Source: Actinomycetes bacterium
GTDB lineage: Bacteria; Actinomycetota; Acidimicrobiia; Acidimicrobiales; Acidimicrobiaceae
Assembly (NCBI GenBank): GCA_021805205.1
Contig: JAJZFV010000015.1
Location: forward strand, 1 to 64,000
Length of the DNA: 64,000 bases
Direction of reading: 5' to 3'
Positions 7,232-15,667 of the stretch are shown piece after piece (the stretch's first letter is position 1; every line of letters begins with the position of its first letter). The position numbers were made by a program, and so were the translations under genes. The notes beneath the pieces are model-generated. The model had not been told where the DNA came from. It was given only the letters and a program-made list of their open reading frames with translations, and ran no database searches.

Positions 7232-9454
7232 TTACTGTTTCGCCGCTACCGACTCCGCCTCGCTACCTGCTCCTTCAACAACACGGTAGGCGTCATAAAC
7301 GCTATCTAACCGCCTCAAAGCAGTGAGGACCGAATCCAGATGCGATGGATCTGCAAGTTCAAATTCGAATCTCATCCTAGATATTCGGTCAACACCAGCT
7401 TGGGTGCTTGATGACAAGATATTTAGATGGTGTTCAGCCAATACTCGAGCGACATCTGCCAATAGGCGCGCCCTGTCTAGAGCCCGGATTTCAATCTTGG
7501 CAGAAAAAACTGAGTTGGAGATGTCGGTATCCCACTCAACGTCGATCATTCGTTCGTTTGATGAAGCCGCCAGTGCTACTGCATTCGAACAAGAGGCGCG
7601 ATGAACCGACACTCCCCTGCCCCGAGTAACAAAACCAATTATTTCATCGCCTGGTACTGGAGAGCAGCATCGAGAAAAGCGAATTACTACATCGTCGAGG
7701 CCCTCTACATAGACTCCAGGAGTTTTACGCTTCCGATTCGTCCGACGATTAGTGTTCACCGTGGTTGGGATCTGGACTTCGGTCTCCTCTACAGAGAACT
7801 CTCGAAGCATCTTTTGGACCACACCCTTGGCAGATGTATGACCCTCCCCAACCGCAATGTAGAGTGCGTCTACCTCGGTAAAGCCCATGCTGGTGGCGAT
7901 CTTATGGAGTTGTTCGGCACCTGAGATCTTTTGGACCGGAAGTCCCTCTTTGCGCATCGCCTTGATCATTTCATCGCGTCCTCGATCGAGAGCGTCTTCA
8001 CGACGTTCGCGAGAGAACCAATGACGGATCTTACTCTTAGCCCTGGGGGTAACTACGATAGACTGCCAGTCACGCGACGGACCAGCACTTTCCACCTTCG
8101 AGGTAAATATCTCGACAGTATCGCCAGACTTGAGAGTGGAGTCGAGGGGAACGAGCCTTCCGTTTACCTTAGCTCCGATACAGCGGTGTCCAACTTCGGT
8201 GTGGATGGTATAGGCAAAGTCGATTGGGGTTGCCTTTGCTGGAAGTGAGACCACCTTCCCCTTAGGCGTAAATACATACACTTCATCGAGTTCGAGATCG
8301 AGCTTTAGATTCTCCAAGAATTCAATTGGATCTGGAGTGTCCTTTTGCCAATCTAAAATTCGACCAAGCCAAGCCATCTCAGCCGATGAATTTCCTTCTT
8401 TGTAACCCCAGTGGGCAGCAATTCCAAATTCAGCCCGCTGGTGCATCTCAAACGTCCTCAATTGCACCTCCAGAGGATTTCCTCCGGGAGCTATAACAGT
8501 GGTGTGGAGACTCTGATACAGATTGAACTTGGGGGTATTTATGTAGTCCTTAAATCTTCCTGGCACCGGATTCCAAAGGGCGTGTACCACTCCCAAAGAG
8601 GCCCAGCAATCCTTTTCCGATTCACAAATTATCCTCAAACCGATGATGTCGTAGATGTCATCGAACTCTTTGGTCTTAACGACCATCTTTTCGTAGATCG
8701 ACCAAAGGTGTTTGGGGCGACCTTTGATTTCGGCAACTATCCCAACGTCAGCCAGCCTCTTCTTTAATCCTTCTAGAAGCTGCTGGATAGAGGTCTCCCG
8801 CTCTGGATTTCGGGTCTGCACCATCTGTTCAATCTCAGCGTAACGACGAGGCTGCAAGGTAGCAAAGGCCAAATCTTCGAGTTGCCACCTTATCTCTTGG
8901 ATGCCTAGGCGGTGAGCAAGTGGGGCATAGATGTCCATGGTCTCTTGGGCTATACGCCGCTGCTTCCATTCAGGCAAGACCGCAAGGGTTCTCATATTGT
9001 GAAGACGATCAGCAAGCTTGATGATCAGCACCCGTGGATCTTTGGCCATCGCAATAATCATTTTGCGAACCGTCGCGGCCTGCTGCTCCTCTTTTGATTC
9101 GAAAGATAGGCGATCCAACTTTGTGACTCCGTCGACGATCGCAGCCACGTCGGGTGAGAATCTCTCTGATATCTCATCCAAATTCATGGGCGTATCTTCT
9201 ACGGTATCGTGAAGGAGTGCTGCACATATAGTCGTCTCGTCAACACCTAGCTCGGTGACGATCCTCGCTACTGCTATTGGATGCGTTACGTAGGGTTCGC
9301 CGGAGCGACGAAACTGGCCGTCGTGCATCTTGACTGCGGTCTTGAAGGCCTCTTGGATCATAGAAACATCGCTATTTGGCCTACGTGCCAAATAGGAGTC
9401 AACTATGCCGGCGAGAAGACCGGCCTCAAAGTCAGCGGTTACGCCAGGTACCAT
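7232..9454 (-). CDS. rel: Bifunctional (p)ppGpp synthetase/hydrolase RelA/SpoT
   Basis: This 740-residue protein makes and degrades the alarmone (p)ppGpp in the stringent response. Domain order is standard. The HD hydrolase domain has H58 and the HD pair at residues 82-83 in LLHDTVEDT. The synthetase domain follows (KGRPKHLWSIYEKM near residue 245, and RIICESEKDCWASLG). Next come a TGS domain (DEVYVFTPKGKVVSLP, near 390), a conserved-Cys/helical linker (SRCCSPVPGDEIIGFVTRGRG) and a C-terminal ACT domain. Length and layout match the single Rel enzyme of actinobacteria. It lies 53 bases downstream of secF, the usual actinobacterial neighbourhood. Confidence 0.96.
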   Translation of the reverse strand: MVPGVTADFEAGLLAGIVDSYLARRPNSDVSMIQEAFKTAVKMHDGQFRRSGEPYVTHPIAVARIVTELGVDETTICAALLHDTVEDTPMNLDEISERFSPDVAAIVDGVTKLDRLSFESKEEQQAATVRKMIIAMAKDPRVLIIKLADRLHNMRTLAVLPEWKQRRIAQETMDIYAPLAHRLGIQEIRWQLEDLAFATLQPRRYAEIEQMVQTRNPERETSIQQLLEGLKKRLADVGIVAEIKGRPKHLWSIYEKMVVKTKEFDDIYDIIGLRIICESEKDCWASLGVVHALWNPVPGRFKDYINTPKFNLYQSLHTTVIAPGGNPLEVQLRTFEMHQRAEFGIAAHWGYKEGNSSAEMAWLGRILDWQKDTPDPIEFLENLKLDLELDEVYVFTPKGKVVSLPAKATPIDFAYTIHTEVGHRCIGAKVNGRLVPLDSTLKSGDTVEIFTSKVESAGPSRDWQSIVVTPRAKSKIRHWFSRERREDALDRGRDEMIKAMRKEGLPVQKISGAEQLHKIATSMGFTEVDALYIAVGEGHTSAKGVVQKMLREFSVEETEVQIPTTVNTNRRTNRKRKTPGVYVEGLDDVVIRFSRCCSPVPGDEIIGFVTRGRGVSVHRASCSNAVALAASSNERMIDVEWDTDISNSVFSAKIEIRALDRARLLADVARVLAEHHLNILSSSTQAGVDRISRMRFEFELADPSHLDSVLTALRRLDSVYDAYRVVEGAGSEAESVAAKQ

Positions 9455-9507
9455 AAGTTAAAGATACACCCGATCATCACTAATTTGTTTTGGTGTGATT
9501 TAGTTAA

Positions 9508-10872
9508 CTATCTTCTTCGGCGTGAAGTAGACCGAAGTTGACGGCTTCCAGGTTCAATCAACTTAGGACGGACCCTATTTGGATCGTCGCCTTCGTTTAC
9601 TTCGCCTTCTACTCCAGCTACACCTGCGCCAGAGTCTTCATCGGCGTCATCCCCATCAAAATCGATATCATCGAAGTCTTCATCGACTTCAGTTGTCATT
9701 TCGTCAACCACAGTAATTTGAGCGCTTGAACTTCTGTCAACGATGACTTGTCCTAGTTGGGATACATCACCATCGCCGCTGGTCGCCTTGGAGCTCCTCT
9801 TTTTTCCTCCTCGAGACTTTGGATCGGAGGCTGAATTCTTTGTCTTAGCACGTGCAGCCTTTTCAGCCTTCGCCTCTCTGGATGCGACGCGGCTTGCAAT
9901 CTGCTGGTACTTCACCTCGCGCTCCTTCAACGATGCCAATATTGGAGATGCAACGAAGAGCGATGAGTAGGCTCCGGTGGTCAACCCAATAAAGAGCGCT
10001 AGACCAAATTGTTGCAAAGTCGTAGCACCTAGGATCTCGGCACCGATTATCAAGATTGACAAGATCGGAATAATGGCAACGATAGAGGTATTCATCGAAC
10101 GCATTAGGACCTGGTTCATTGATCGGTCGACCCCGTCACTGTAGCGCATCTTTCCGCTGTCAACGAGTTCTTTGACGTTCTCTTTGACTCGGTCAAATAC
10201 TACGATAGTGTCGTAGAGGGAGTACCCCAAGATCGTCAACAAGGCGATAACCGTAGCTGGTGTCACGTCAAAGCCAACGATGGCATAGATGCCAATGGTC
10301 ACCAAGATGTCGTGAACCACGGCGACAAGTGCCGCAAGTGCCATCTTGACTTCAAAACGCAGAGCTATGTAGAGCGAGATCGCTATGAAGAAGCCGATCA
10401 AAGCACGAATCGCCTTCGAAGTTATCTCGCCACCCCAGGTCGGACCGACATCGTTCAAAGAGATCTTGGTCTGGGAAACGTTTGCAGCCTTGGCAAGGTC
10501 TGCCGTAACCTCGTTTTCAACAGTTGACCGTTGCGAAACTGGGTAACGAGACAGATCGGCTTGAACCTCTATGGTGGTGTTCTTCCCAGATCCAAGCGAC
10601 ACAATTACGGCTTGGTGAAGTCCAAGCGCCGAGATCGCGCTCTTAGCCTTTGAGACTGTTAGGGAAGAGTTCGTCACTTGCCACGAGGTGCCACCCTTAA
10701 ATTCAATTCCGAAGTTAAGGCCCCTAACGAAGAGTGCGCCAATGCCAACCAATATCACTATCGACGAGACGGTGTACCAGCGCCGACGATTCTTCACGAA
10801 GCTGTAATTGGTGTGGCCATAGTAAAGGCGCGACCAGAGAGACTCTTTTTCTAGTACAACTTGACTTTCCAT
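9508..10872 (-). CDS. secF: Protein translocase subunit SecF
   Basis: This 454-residue membrane protein works with SecD to drive late steps of Sec export. It has a first membrane helix, the GIEFKGGTSW motif of the periplasmic domain near residue 55, and the five-helix RND-type core with the DTIVVFDRVKEN motif. The last 130 residues are an extension beyond usual SecF: a Lys/Arg-rich stretch (AKAEKAARAK, KSRGGKKRSSK), a strongly acidic stretch (DEDFDDIDFDGDDADED) and a basic end. Such charged cytosolic tails occur in actinobacteria but this one is long. It follows secD by 32 bases. Confidence 0.95.
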   Translation of the reverse strand: MESQVVLEKESLWSRLYYGHTNYSFVKNRRRWYTVSSIVILVGIGALFVRGLNFGIEFKGGTSWQVTNSSLTVSKAKSAISALGLHQAVIVSLGSGKNTTIEVQADLSRYPVSQRSTVENEVTADLAKAANVSQTKISLNDVGPTWGGEITSKAIRALIGFFIAISLYIALRFEVKMALAALVAVVHDILVTIGIYAIVGFDVTPATVIALLTILGYSLYDTIVVFDRVKENVKELVDSGKMRYSDGVDRSMNQVLMRSMNTSIVAIIPILSILIIGAEILGATTLQQFGLALFIGLTTGAYSSLFVASPILASLKEREVKYQQIASRVASREAKAEKAARAKTKNSASDPKSRGGKKRSSKATSGDGDVSQLGQVIVDRSSSAQITVVDEMTTEVDEDFDDIDFDGDDADEDSGAGVAGVEGEVNEGDDPNRVRPKLIEPGSRQLRSTSRRRR

Positions 10873-10904
10873 TTGGTTCCCTAAAACTTTGCGCAGCTAG
10901 CGAC

Positions 10905-12332
10905 TTAGACGTTACTTACAGCCAATCCTCTTGCAACACCCAACCAACGCGCTCGAGTAAAGGTCTCACTTCGACCGAGCAAAATCACCAGCGGGCGAGT
11001 AAACGTATATGAGGTAACGACGTCAAGAAGAGTTGAGAGGCCCAAGAAAAATGCAAAACCACGCACCGGACCAATCGACAAGAGGTAGAGAAGAAGTGCA
11101 CCGATAAAGGAGACCAAGTCGGCTGCAACGATAGTCCTAAATGCCTTTTTGAAGCTTCGATCGATAGAGGCCCGAATAGATCGGCCATCACGAACGTCAT
11201 CTTTCAAGCGTTCAAAGAAGACGATGTATGAGTCGACGGTGACACCAATCGACACGATAAGGCCCGTAACCCCAGATAGATCAAGCGTCAATCCGCTGGT
11301 GTGGCCGATATATGAGATTATCGCCCAAAGAAGAGCCGCCGTTGTGGCAAGTCCGGTGACTACAACAACTCCTAGTGCGCGGTAGTAGAAGATGGTATAG
11401 AGCATTACTGCAATAAGTCCAATTAGACCTGCAAAGACTCCAGCCTTCAGCGATGCTGCTCCTAGCGTCGGCGATACAGTTTGGACTGTTTGCTGAACCA
11501 ACTGCACCGGAAGAGCACCATAGCGAAGCACCAAGGCAAGGTTGTCGGCTTGCGACTGATTGAACGAGCCAGAGATCTGACCATGGCCGCCATAGGACGT
11601 AGAGTTGATCGTTGGCGCACTGATAACATTTCCGTCCAAGACAATAGCGATGTTTCTCTGGTAGTACTGTTTTGCTATCGAATCAAAGAGGGGCGAACCG
11701 GTCTTAGTGAGCGTGAACTGAACGATCCAGTTGCCTGTCGAATCCAAGCCAGCGACGGCGGTCTTCAACGACGAACCGGTCATCAACGTCGGCCCCAATA
11801 CGTACCGTGCCGTGACTACATTGTTGGTAATTTGAGGTAACAGCACATTCGCCTTAGCAGTATCATTTTGCGCTGACGTTGTCGGTACGTACGACAAGAG
11901 ATTGGAGTTAGTCGCCGAAGTGGGACAGGTTGGTGTAAGTTCAGCCGCAGTTAGATGCAGCGACTTAGGCGGTGCGACATAAGCAGTAGTGGAACAAAGT
12001 ACTGGACGGAAGCGTAGTGTTGCAGTTTGGCCGACGACTTTTAGCGCAGCCTGGGGGTCTTTGACGCCTGGCAACTGGACGACGATATTGTGGCCTTGCG
12101 CAGAGATGTTTGGCTCAGCCACACCAAGACCATTGACTCGGTTTGAGATGATCGAAATAGTCTCATTCAAAGTCGCCTGACTCACTGGGTGGGCCGGTGC
12201 GTACACGACAGATAGACCGCCCTGAAGATCGAGACCTAAGACCGGTTTGTAGTTGAGTGCCAGGACTGCAAAAAAAGCACCCAGAGATATCACTACAGTT
12301 GCAAGGACCATGATCAAAGATGATCGTTTCAT
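10905..12332 (-). CDS. secD: Protein translocase subunit SecD
   Basis: This 475-residue partner of SecF has an N-terminal membrane helix, the diagnostic GLDLQGG motif (D35), ISNRVNGLGVAEP, the large extracytoplasmic P1 region, and the six-helix RND core (VTGLIVSIGVTVDSYIVFFERLKDDV). In this protein the P1 region is Ser/Thr/Asn-rich and lacks part of the usual length. The cluster yajC-secD-secF-rel runs in one direction and is probably one operon. Confidence 0.95.
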   Translation of the reverse strand: MKRSSLIMVLATVVISLGAFFAVLALNYKPVLGLDLQGGLSVVYAPAHPVSQATLNETISIISNRVNGLGVAEPNISAQGHNIVVQLPGVKDPQAALKVVGQTATLRFRPVLCSTTAYVAPPKSLHLTAAELTPTCPTSATNSNLLSYVPTTSAQNDTAKANVLLPQITNNVVTARYVLGPTLMTGSSLKTAVAGLDSTGNWIVQFTLTKTGSPLFDSIAKQYYQRNIAIVLDGNVISAPTINSTSYGGHGQISGSFNQSQADNLALVLRYGALPVQLVQQTVQTVSPTLGAASLKAGVFAGLIGLIAVMLYTIFYYRALGVVVVTGLATTAALLWAIISYIGHTSGLTLDLSGVTGLIVSIGVTVDSYIVFFERLKDDVRDGRSIRASIDRSFKKAFRTIVAADLVSFIGALLLYLLSIGPVRGFAFFLGLSTLLDVVTSYTFTRPLVILLGRSETFTRARWLGVARGLAVSNV

Positions 12333-12399
12333 TTACCATTCCTAGTAGAAAACGCAACGCCGACCCATATCGGCTGCGACTCATTTGACCATAAGATTT

Positions 12400-12819
12400 T
12401 TACTTGACGTCGCCCTCATTGGACGATCCTTCACTCTTCTCGTGGAAGTCGTCATTTGGTTCCTCATCGAGATTATCATCGACTTCATCTTCACTATTGT
12501 CAGGATCAAATGCAACGTAAAGTGGATCGGTCTCATCTAGACGACGGCTGATCGCCCTCTTGGCGAAGGTGAGGACGAGGTCTGGGGAGACTTCAACCGC
12601 AACAGTCTCATCGTTCATTCGAACGACGCGCCCCAGCATTCCCGAAGTCATCATGACACGATCGCCAACTTCAGCCAATCTCGCCTGGGCCTGGGCTGCC
12701 TTTGCCTTATTTGCCCTTGGGCGAAGTACGAGGAAGTAAATTCCGGCGAATAGGACTAGTGGTAAAAGTAAGGAGAATGAACTCCCACTGCTTGTAGTAG
12801 CGGCTGCTAAAAACAACAT
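12400..12819 (-). CDS. yajC: Preprotein translocase subunit YajC
   Basis: This 139-residue SecDF-associated protein has one N-terminal helix (SFSLLLPLVLFAGIYFLVLRP) ending in the family motif LRPRANKAK, then the small DUF219-type domain (GDRVMMTSGMLGRVV) and an acidic tail. ATG 12819 is chosen because GGGAGAGG lies just ahead of it; a TTG seven codons upstream would put that sequence inside the gene. It is first of yajC-secD-secF, 68 bases before secD. Confidence 0.92.
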   Translation of the reverse strand: MLFLAAATTSSGSSFSLLLPLVLFAGIYFLVLRPRANKAKAAQAQARLAEVGDRVMMTSGMLGRVVRMNDETVAVEVSPDLVLTFAKRAISRRLDETDPLYVAFDPDNSEDEVDDNLDEEPNDDFHEKSEGSSNEGDVK

Positions 12820-12897
12820 TGCCGGCCTCTCCCAAAACAAAAATACGAACGACGTTTAATAGAGCCATCGAAAAATGAATAATTAACCCAAATAAGA

Positions 12898-13998
12898 CTA
12901 GTTGGCAAATGCATTTCGAATGTTTGCAACATAGCGATCGAGGGAATTTTCGCTAATCGCCGTCCGGGCGCCGTCTACCAAGCGGTACATAAAGGTCAAA
13001 TTATGAATCGTCAAAAGCGTTCCCGCTGTCGCCTCTCCCACCAGCAATAGGTGGCGTATCAGCGCGAGGGGAAAATGCTTACACGCAAGACATGGACATC
13101 CATCCTCAATTGGGGCGTCGGATACCTCATATTTTTTATTCTTAACGTGAAGTTTGCCTTGAAAGGTCAGCGCACCACCATGACGAGCAAGGCGCGAGGG
13201 GGCGACACAGTCAAACATATCAACGCCGCGCGCAATCGATTCAACCACACCAATCGGGTCACCAACACCCATTAGGTACCTAGGACGGTCATCAGGCAGG
13301 AAAGGAGTAGACGCCTCGATGGAACGTAGCATGTCGTCCCTGCTCTCCCCCACGGCTAAACCGCCAATTGCATACCCTTCAAAACCAATATCAACTATCG
13401 CCTGGGCGCTCTCTCGACGCAGATCATCTTCGGACCCCCCTTGGACGATCCCAAACTGAGCTTGATCGTCGCGAACTTTAGCCGCACGCGAGCGCTTTGC
13501 CCAAGAGTGAGTAAGGTCCATGGCACGTTGAAGTTGGTCACGAGTAGCTGGAAGGTTGGTACAAACATCTAAAACCATTGCGATGTCAGCGCCAATCTCC
13601 TCCTGGGTTAGAACTGCATCTTCTGGCGTGAGGTATATGTTCGCACCGTCGTAGATGGATTTGAAGTGAACTCCGCCCTCGTCAAACTTGGCACCGAGAG
13701 ACATCACCTGGAATCCACCTGAATCAGTCAACATGAGTCGATTCCAACCGGTAAAACCGTGAAGACCCCCGAGGCTTTGAATCACCTTCGAGCCCGGTCG
13801 AAGCATCAGATGATACGTGTTGCCCAGTACCACATCGAAGCCAATTTCGGCAACATCTCGAGCTGTAGCCGCCTTTATGGTGCCTCTCGTTCCAACCGGC
13901 ATGAAGACTGGAGTTCGATAACTTTTAGAACCTATAGTTACAACTGCGTTGCGAGCGCTTCCATACGTATTCAATTGTTCGAAGTTTAATATTGACAT
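12898..13998 (-). CDS. tgt: tRNA-guanine transglycosylase
   Basis: This 366-residue enzyme exchanges guanine-34 of certain tRNAs for the queuosine precursor preQ1 (or queuine). Visible are the catalytic Asp92 in LTDSGGFQVMSL, the nucleophile region GVDMFDCVAPSRLARHGG, and the zinc site CPCLACKH followed by a later His. The family motif is normally PTRxARxG; here it reads PSRLARHG. Many actinobacteria lack Tgt, so its place just upstream of yajC recalls the proteobacterial tgt-yajC-secDF order. No preQ1 synthesis genes are in the window. Confidence 0.95.
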   Translation of the reverse strand: MSILNFEQLNTYGSARNAVVTIGSKSYRTPVFMPVGTRGTIKAATARDVAEIGFDVVLGNTYHLMLRPGSKVIQSLGGLHGFTGWNRLMLTDSGGFQVMSLGAKFDEGGVHFKSIYDGANIYLTPEDAVLTQEEIGADIAMVLDVCTNLPATRDQLQRAMDLTHSWAKRSRAAKVRDDQAQFGIVQGGSEDDLRRESAQAIVDIGFEGYAIGGLAVGESRDDMLRSIEASTPFLPDDRPRYLMGVGDPIGVVESIARGVDMFDCVAPSRLARHGGALTFQGKLHVKNKKYEVSDAPIEDGCPCLACKHFPLALIRHLLLVGEATAGTLLTIHNLTFMYRLVDGARTAISENSLDRYVANIRNAFAN

Positions 13999-14028
13999 CT
14001 AATTTCCCAAAACCGCTCAACTTGGCGA

Positions 14029-14403
14029 TCAAGTCCTCGATCTTTCCAATTTGCGATCGATTAGCCCAAGAACGATACGCGAGCCAAGCAGAAATAGCCC
14101 CAAGAAAGCAAGGGAGACCAAAATGAATGGCAAAGCCGTCCCCTGACCTACGATAACCCTCAGTATTTGGCCCAAGGCGACAGTTAGAAGCCAAACAATA
14201 ACGCCAGTTGGAAGGACCTGAGTGGGACTCTTCCAATCCCGCGATACCAACCAACCACCGATTAGACCTACCAGAAACGGCCAAGATGTAGAGAAAATAC
14301 CGCGGACACTTTCGCCGTGGCCATGGCTTTTTCTCCCTATCACTACAAAGGCCACCACAAATACGAAGTCAGCGGCCGCTGCTCTGACAGCCTTTATCTT
14401 CAA
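14029..14403 (-). CDS. DUF3054 membrane protein
   Basis: This 124-residue protein has four predicted membrane helices and the DUF3054 hallmarks: an AAAADFVFVVAFVVIGRKSHG start, FSTSWPFLVGLIGGWL, and ILRVIVGQGTALPF. DUF3054 is common in actinobacteria and its function is not known. It ends 30 bases upstream of tgt on the same strand and may be co-transcribed with the tgt-yajC-sec operon. Confidence 0.85.
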   Translation of the reverse strand: MKIKAVRAAAADFVFVVAFVVIGRKSHGHGESVRGIFSTSWPFLVGLIGGWLVSRDWKSPTQVLPTGVIVWLLTVALGQILRVIVGQGTALPFILVSLAFLGLFLLGSRIVLGLIDRKLERSRT

Positions 14404-14468
14404 AACTATTCTCCTAGATGGGCTGCGACCAATAAGTCGCTTACCAAAAGATTCTAACTAGCAGAGCA

Positions 14469-14501
14469 CAAAGAGGCTCAAGTGTTACCTGAGCCTCTTT
14501 G
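14469..14501 (-). terminator. Strong hairpin across the stop codon of the hydrolase-acetyltransferase gene
   Basis: CAAAGAGGCTCA (14469-14480) and TGAGCCTCTTTG (14490-14501) form a perfect 12-bp stem with a 9-base loop that contains the TAA stop. There is no long T run after it, so termination strength is uncertain. It may also protect the mRNA end. Confidence 0.5.
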
Positions 14502-15606
14502 ACATCCAAAGTTGGCACCGCTCGTTACTGTTGTATGGCGCGTCCTCTTTGTACCCAAGAGAGCGATAGAGGCCAACGGCGGCAACGAGGTCGTTATGGG
14601 TGTCGAGCAATATGCGCTCACATCCAATTGAAATCGCCGCGGCTTCAAGGCGTTCCATCAATCGTCTGCCTATCTTTAGTCCTCTCGATGAATCCTCGAC
14701 CCACAATCTTTTGACTTCAAAATCAGTGCCATTGAGCGGCGCAAGAGTCACTGTACCTAAAGGAAGATCTCCCTTTTTGGCCAAAAAGATGTGGCTATTG
14801 CCCTTTTTACAAAATTCTTGCCACTCGATATCAGTGACCGGATCGACCCCAATCTGTAAGAACAACTCCTGACGATATCTTTGAGTACAGTAAGTAACAC
14901 TAGGGTCGTCCAGGCTCGTCTCGATAATTACGACCTCCCCGCCAGGGGCAGGAGTTGATTCGCCTAGATCTCCAATAACTTTGCCACCTAGCACCTCTAA
15001 GATTTTGAAGATCGTAATATCGGTCATAGCTTGAGAGAATTCTTCCCTTGAATCGTCGATAAAGAAGTGAGATTCTCCCGCGAAGAGATACAAATTGCTC
15101 TCGGGATGAGCGCTTTGAAACTCCAGAAAAGACGAGTGATCCTCTTCGGCAAAGAATGGGTCGTCCTTAGATGCGATCACCGTAACGCGGGGACCAAAGT
15201 CGTCGCTTCGACCAAGTGGTGGAGGGACAAAAGATGCGATGTATATGAGATCTTCCACTTCCGAAAGTTTTTCTTCGCTTAGTCCCGCCACTGCCATTGC
15301 CCCATATGAGATAGCTATTACGGCGTCGAATCGAGGTAGGGAGTAGGGTGATTTAGCCAGTTCACCACCTAAGAATCCATGTCGTTCTTCAGCGTAGGCT
15401 TGACCGGCTTCGACGTCTTCAAAAGTCCTTCCATCAAATAGATCGGGCATTACTACCTCGATATTCAATCTCTCGAGGCGCTCTTTGAAACTAACCATTC
15501 CAGGGGTAACTCCAAGAATGTGGTGTAAAAGAAGTACTCTCGCCATAGGAGTACTGATTCTAGGTTGACAGATCACTCCCATCAACTTAAGGCCACTCTG
15601 GATCAT
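14485..15606 (-). CDS. Dienelactone-hydrolase-like domain fused to GNAT acetyltransferase
   Basis: This protein has about 373 residues. The first 210 residues are an alpha/beta hydrolase of the dienelactone hydrolase type: VLLLHHILGVTPGM, PDLFDGRTF, a nucleophile elbow AISYGAM with Ser in place of the usual Cys, the Asp in ASKDDPFF and the His in GESHFF. From about residue 218 a GNAT domain follows, with VKRLWVEDSSRGLKIGRRLM as the acetyl-CoA loop and LYRSLGYKE at its end. The start at ATG 15606 follows GCGAGG; an upstream frame extends to 15651. Substrates are unknown. It is divergent from the M13 peptidase gene, 61 bases away. Confidence 0.8.
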   Translation of the reverse strand: MIQSGLKLMGVICQPRISTPMARVLLLHHILGVTPGMVSFKERLERLNIEVVMPDLFDGRTFEDVEAGQAYAEERHGFLGGELAKSPYSLPRFDAVIAISYGAMAVAGLSEEKLSEVEDLIYIASFVPPPLGRSDDFGPRVTVIASKDDPFFAEEDHSSFLEFQSAHPESNLYLFAGESHFFIDDSREEFSQAMTDITIFKILEVLGGKVIGDLGESTPAPGGEVVIIETSLDDPSVTYCTQRYRQELFLQIGVDPVTDIEWQEFCKKGNSHIFLAKKGDLPLGTVTLAPLNGTDFEVKRLWVEDSSRGLKIGRRLMERLEAAAISIGCERILLDTHNDLVAAVGLYRSLGYKEDAPYNSNERCQLWMSKRLR

Positions 15607-15667
15607 CAGTAAACCTCGCTCCCATTCCTCAAAAAAATTGACCGTGCGCATCGACTAATATGGCCTC

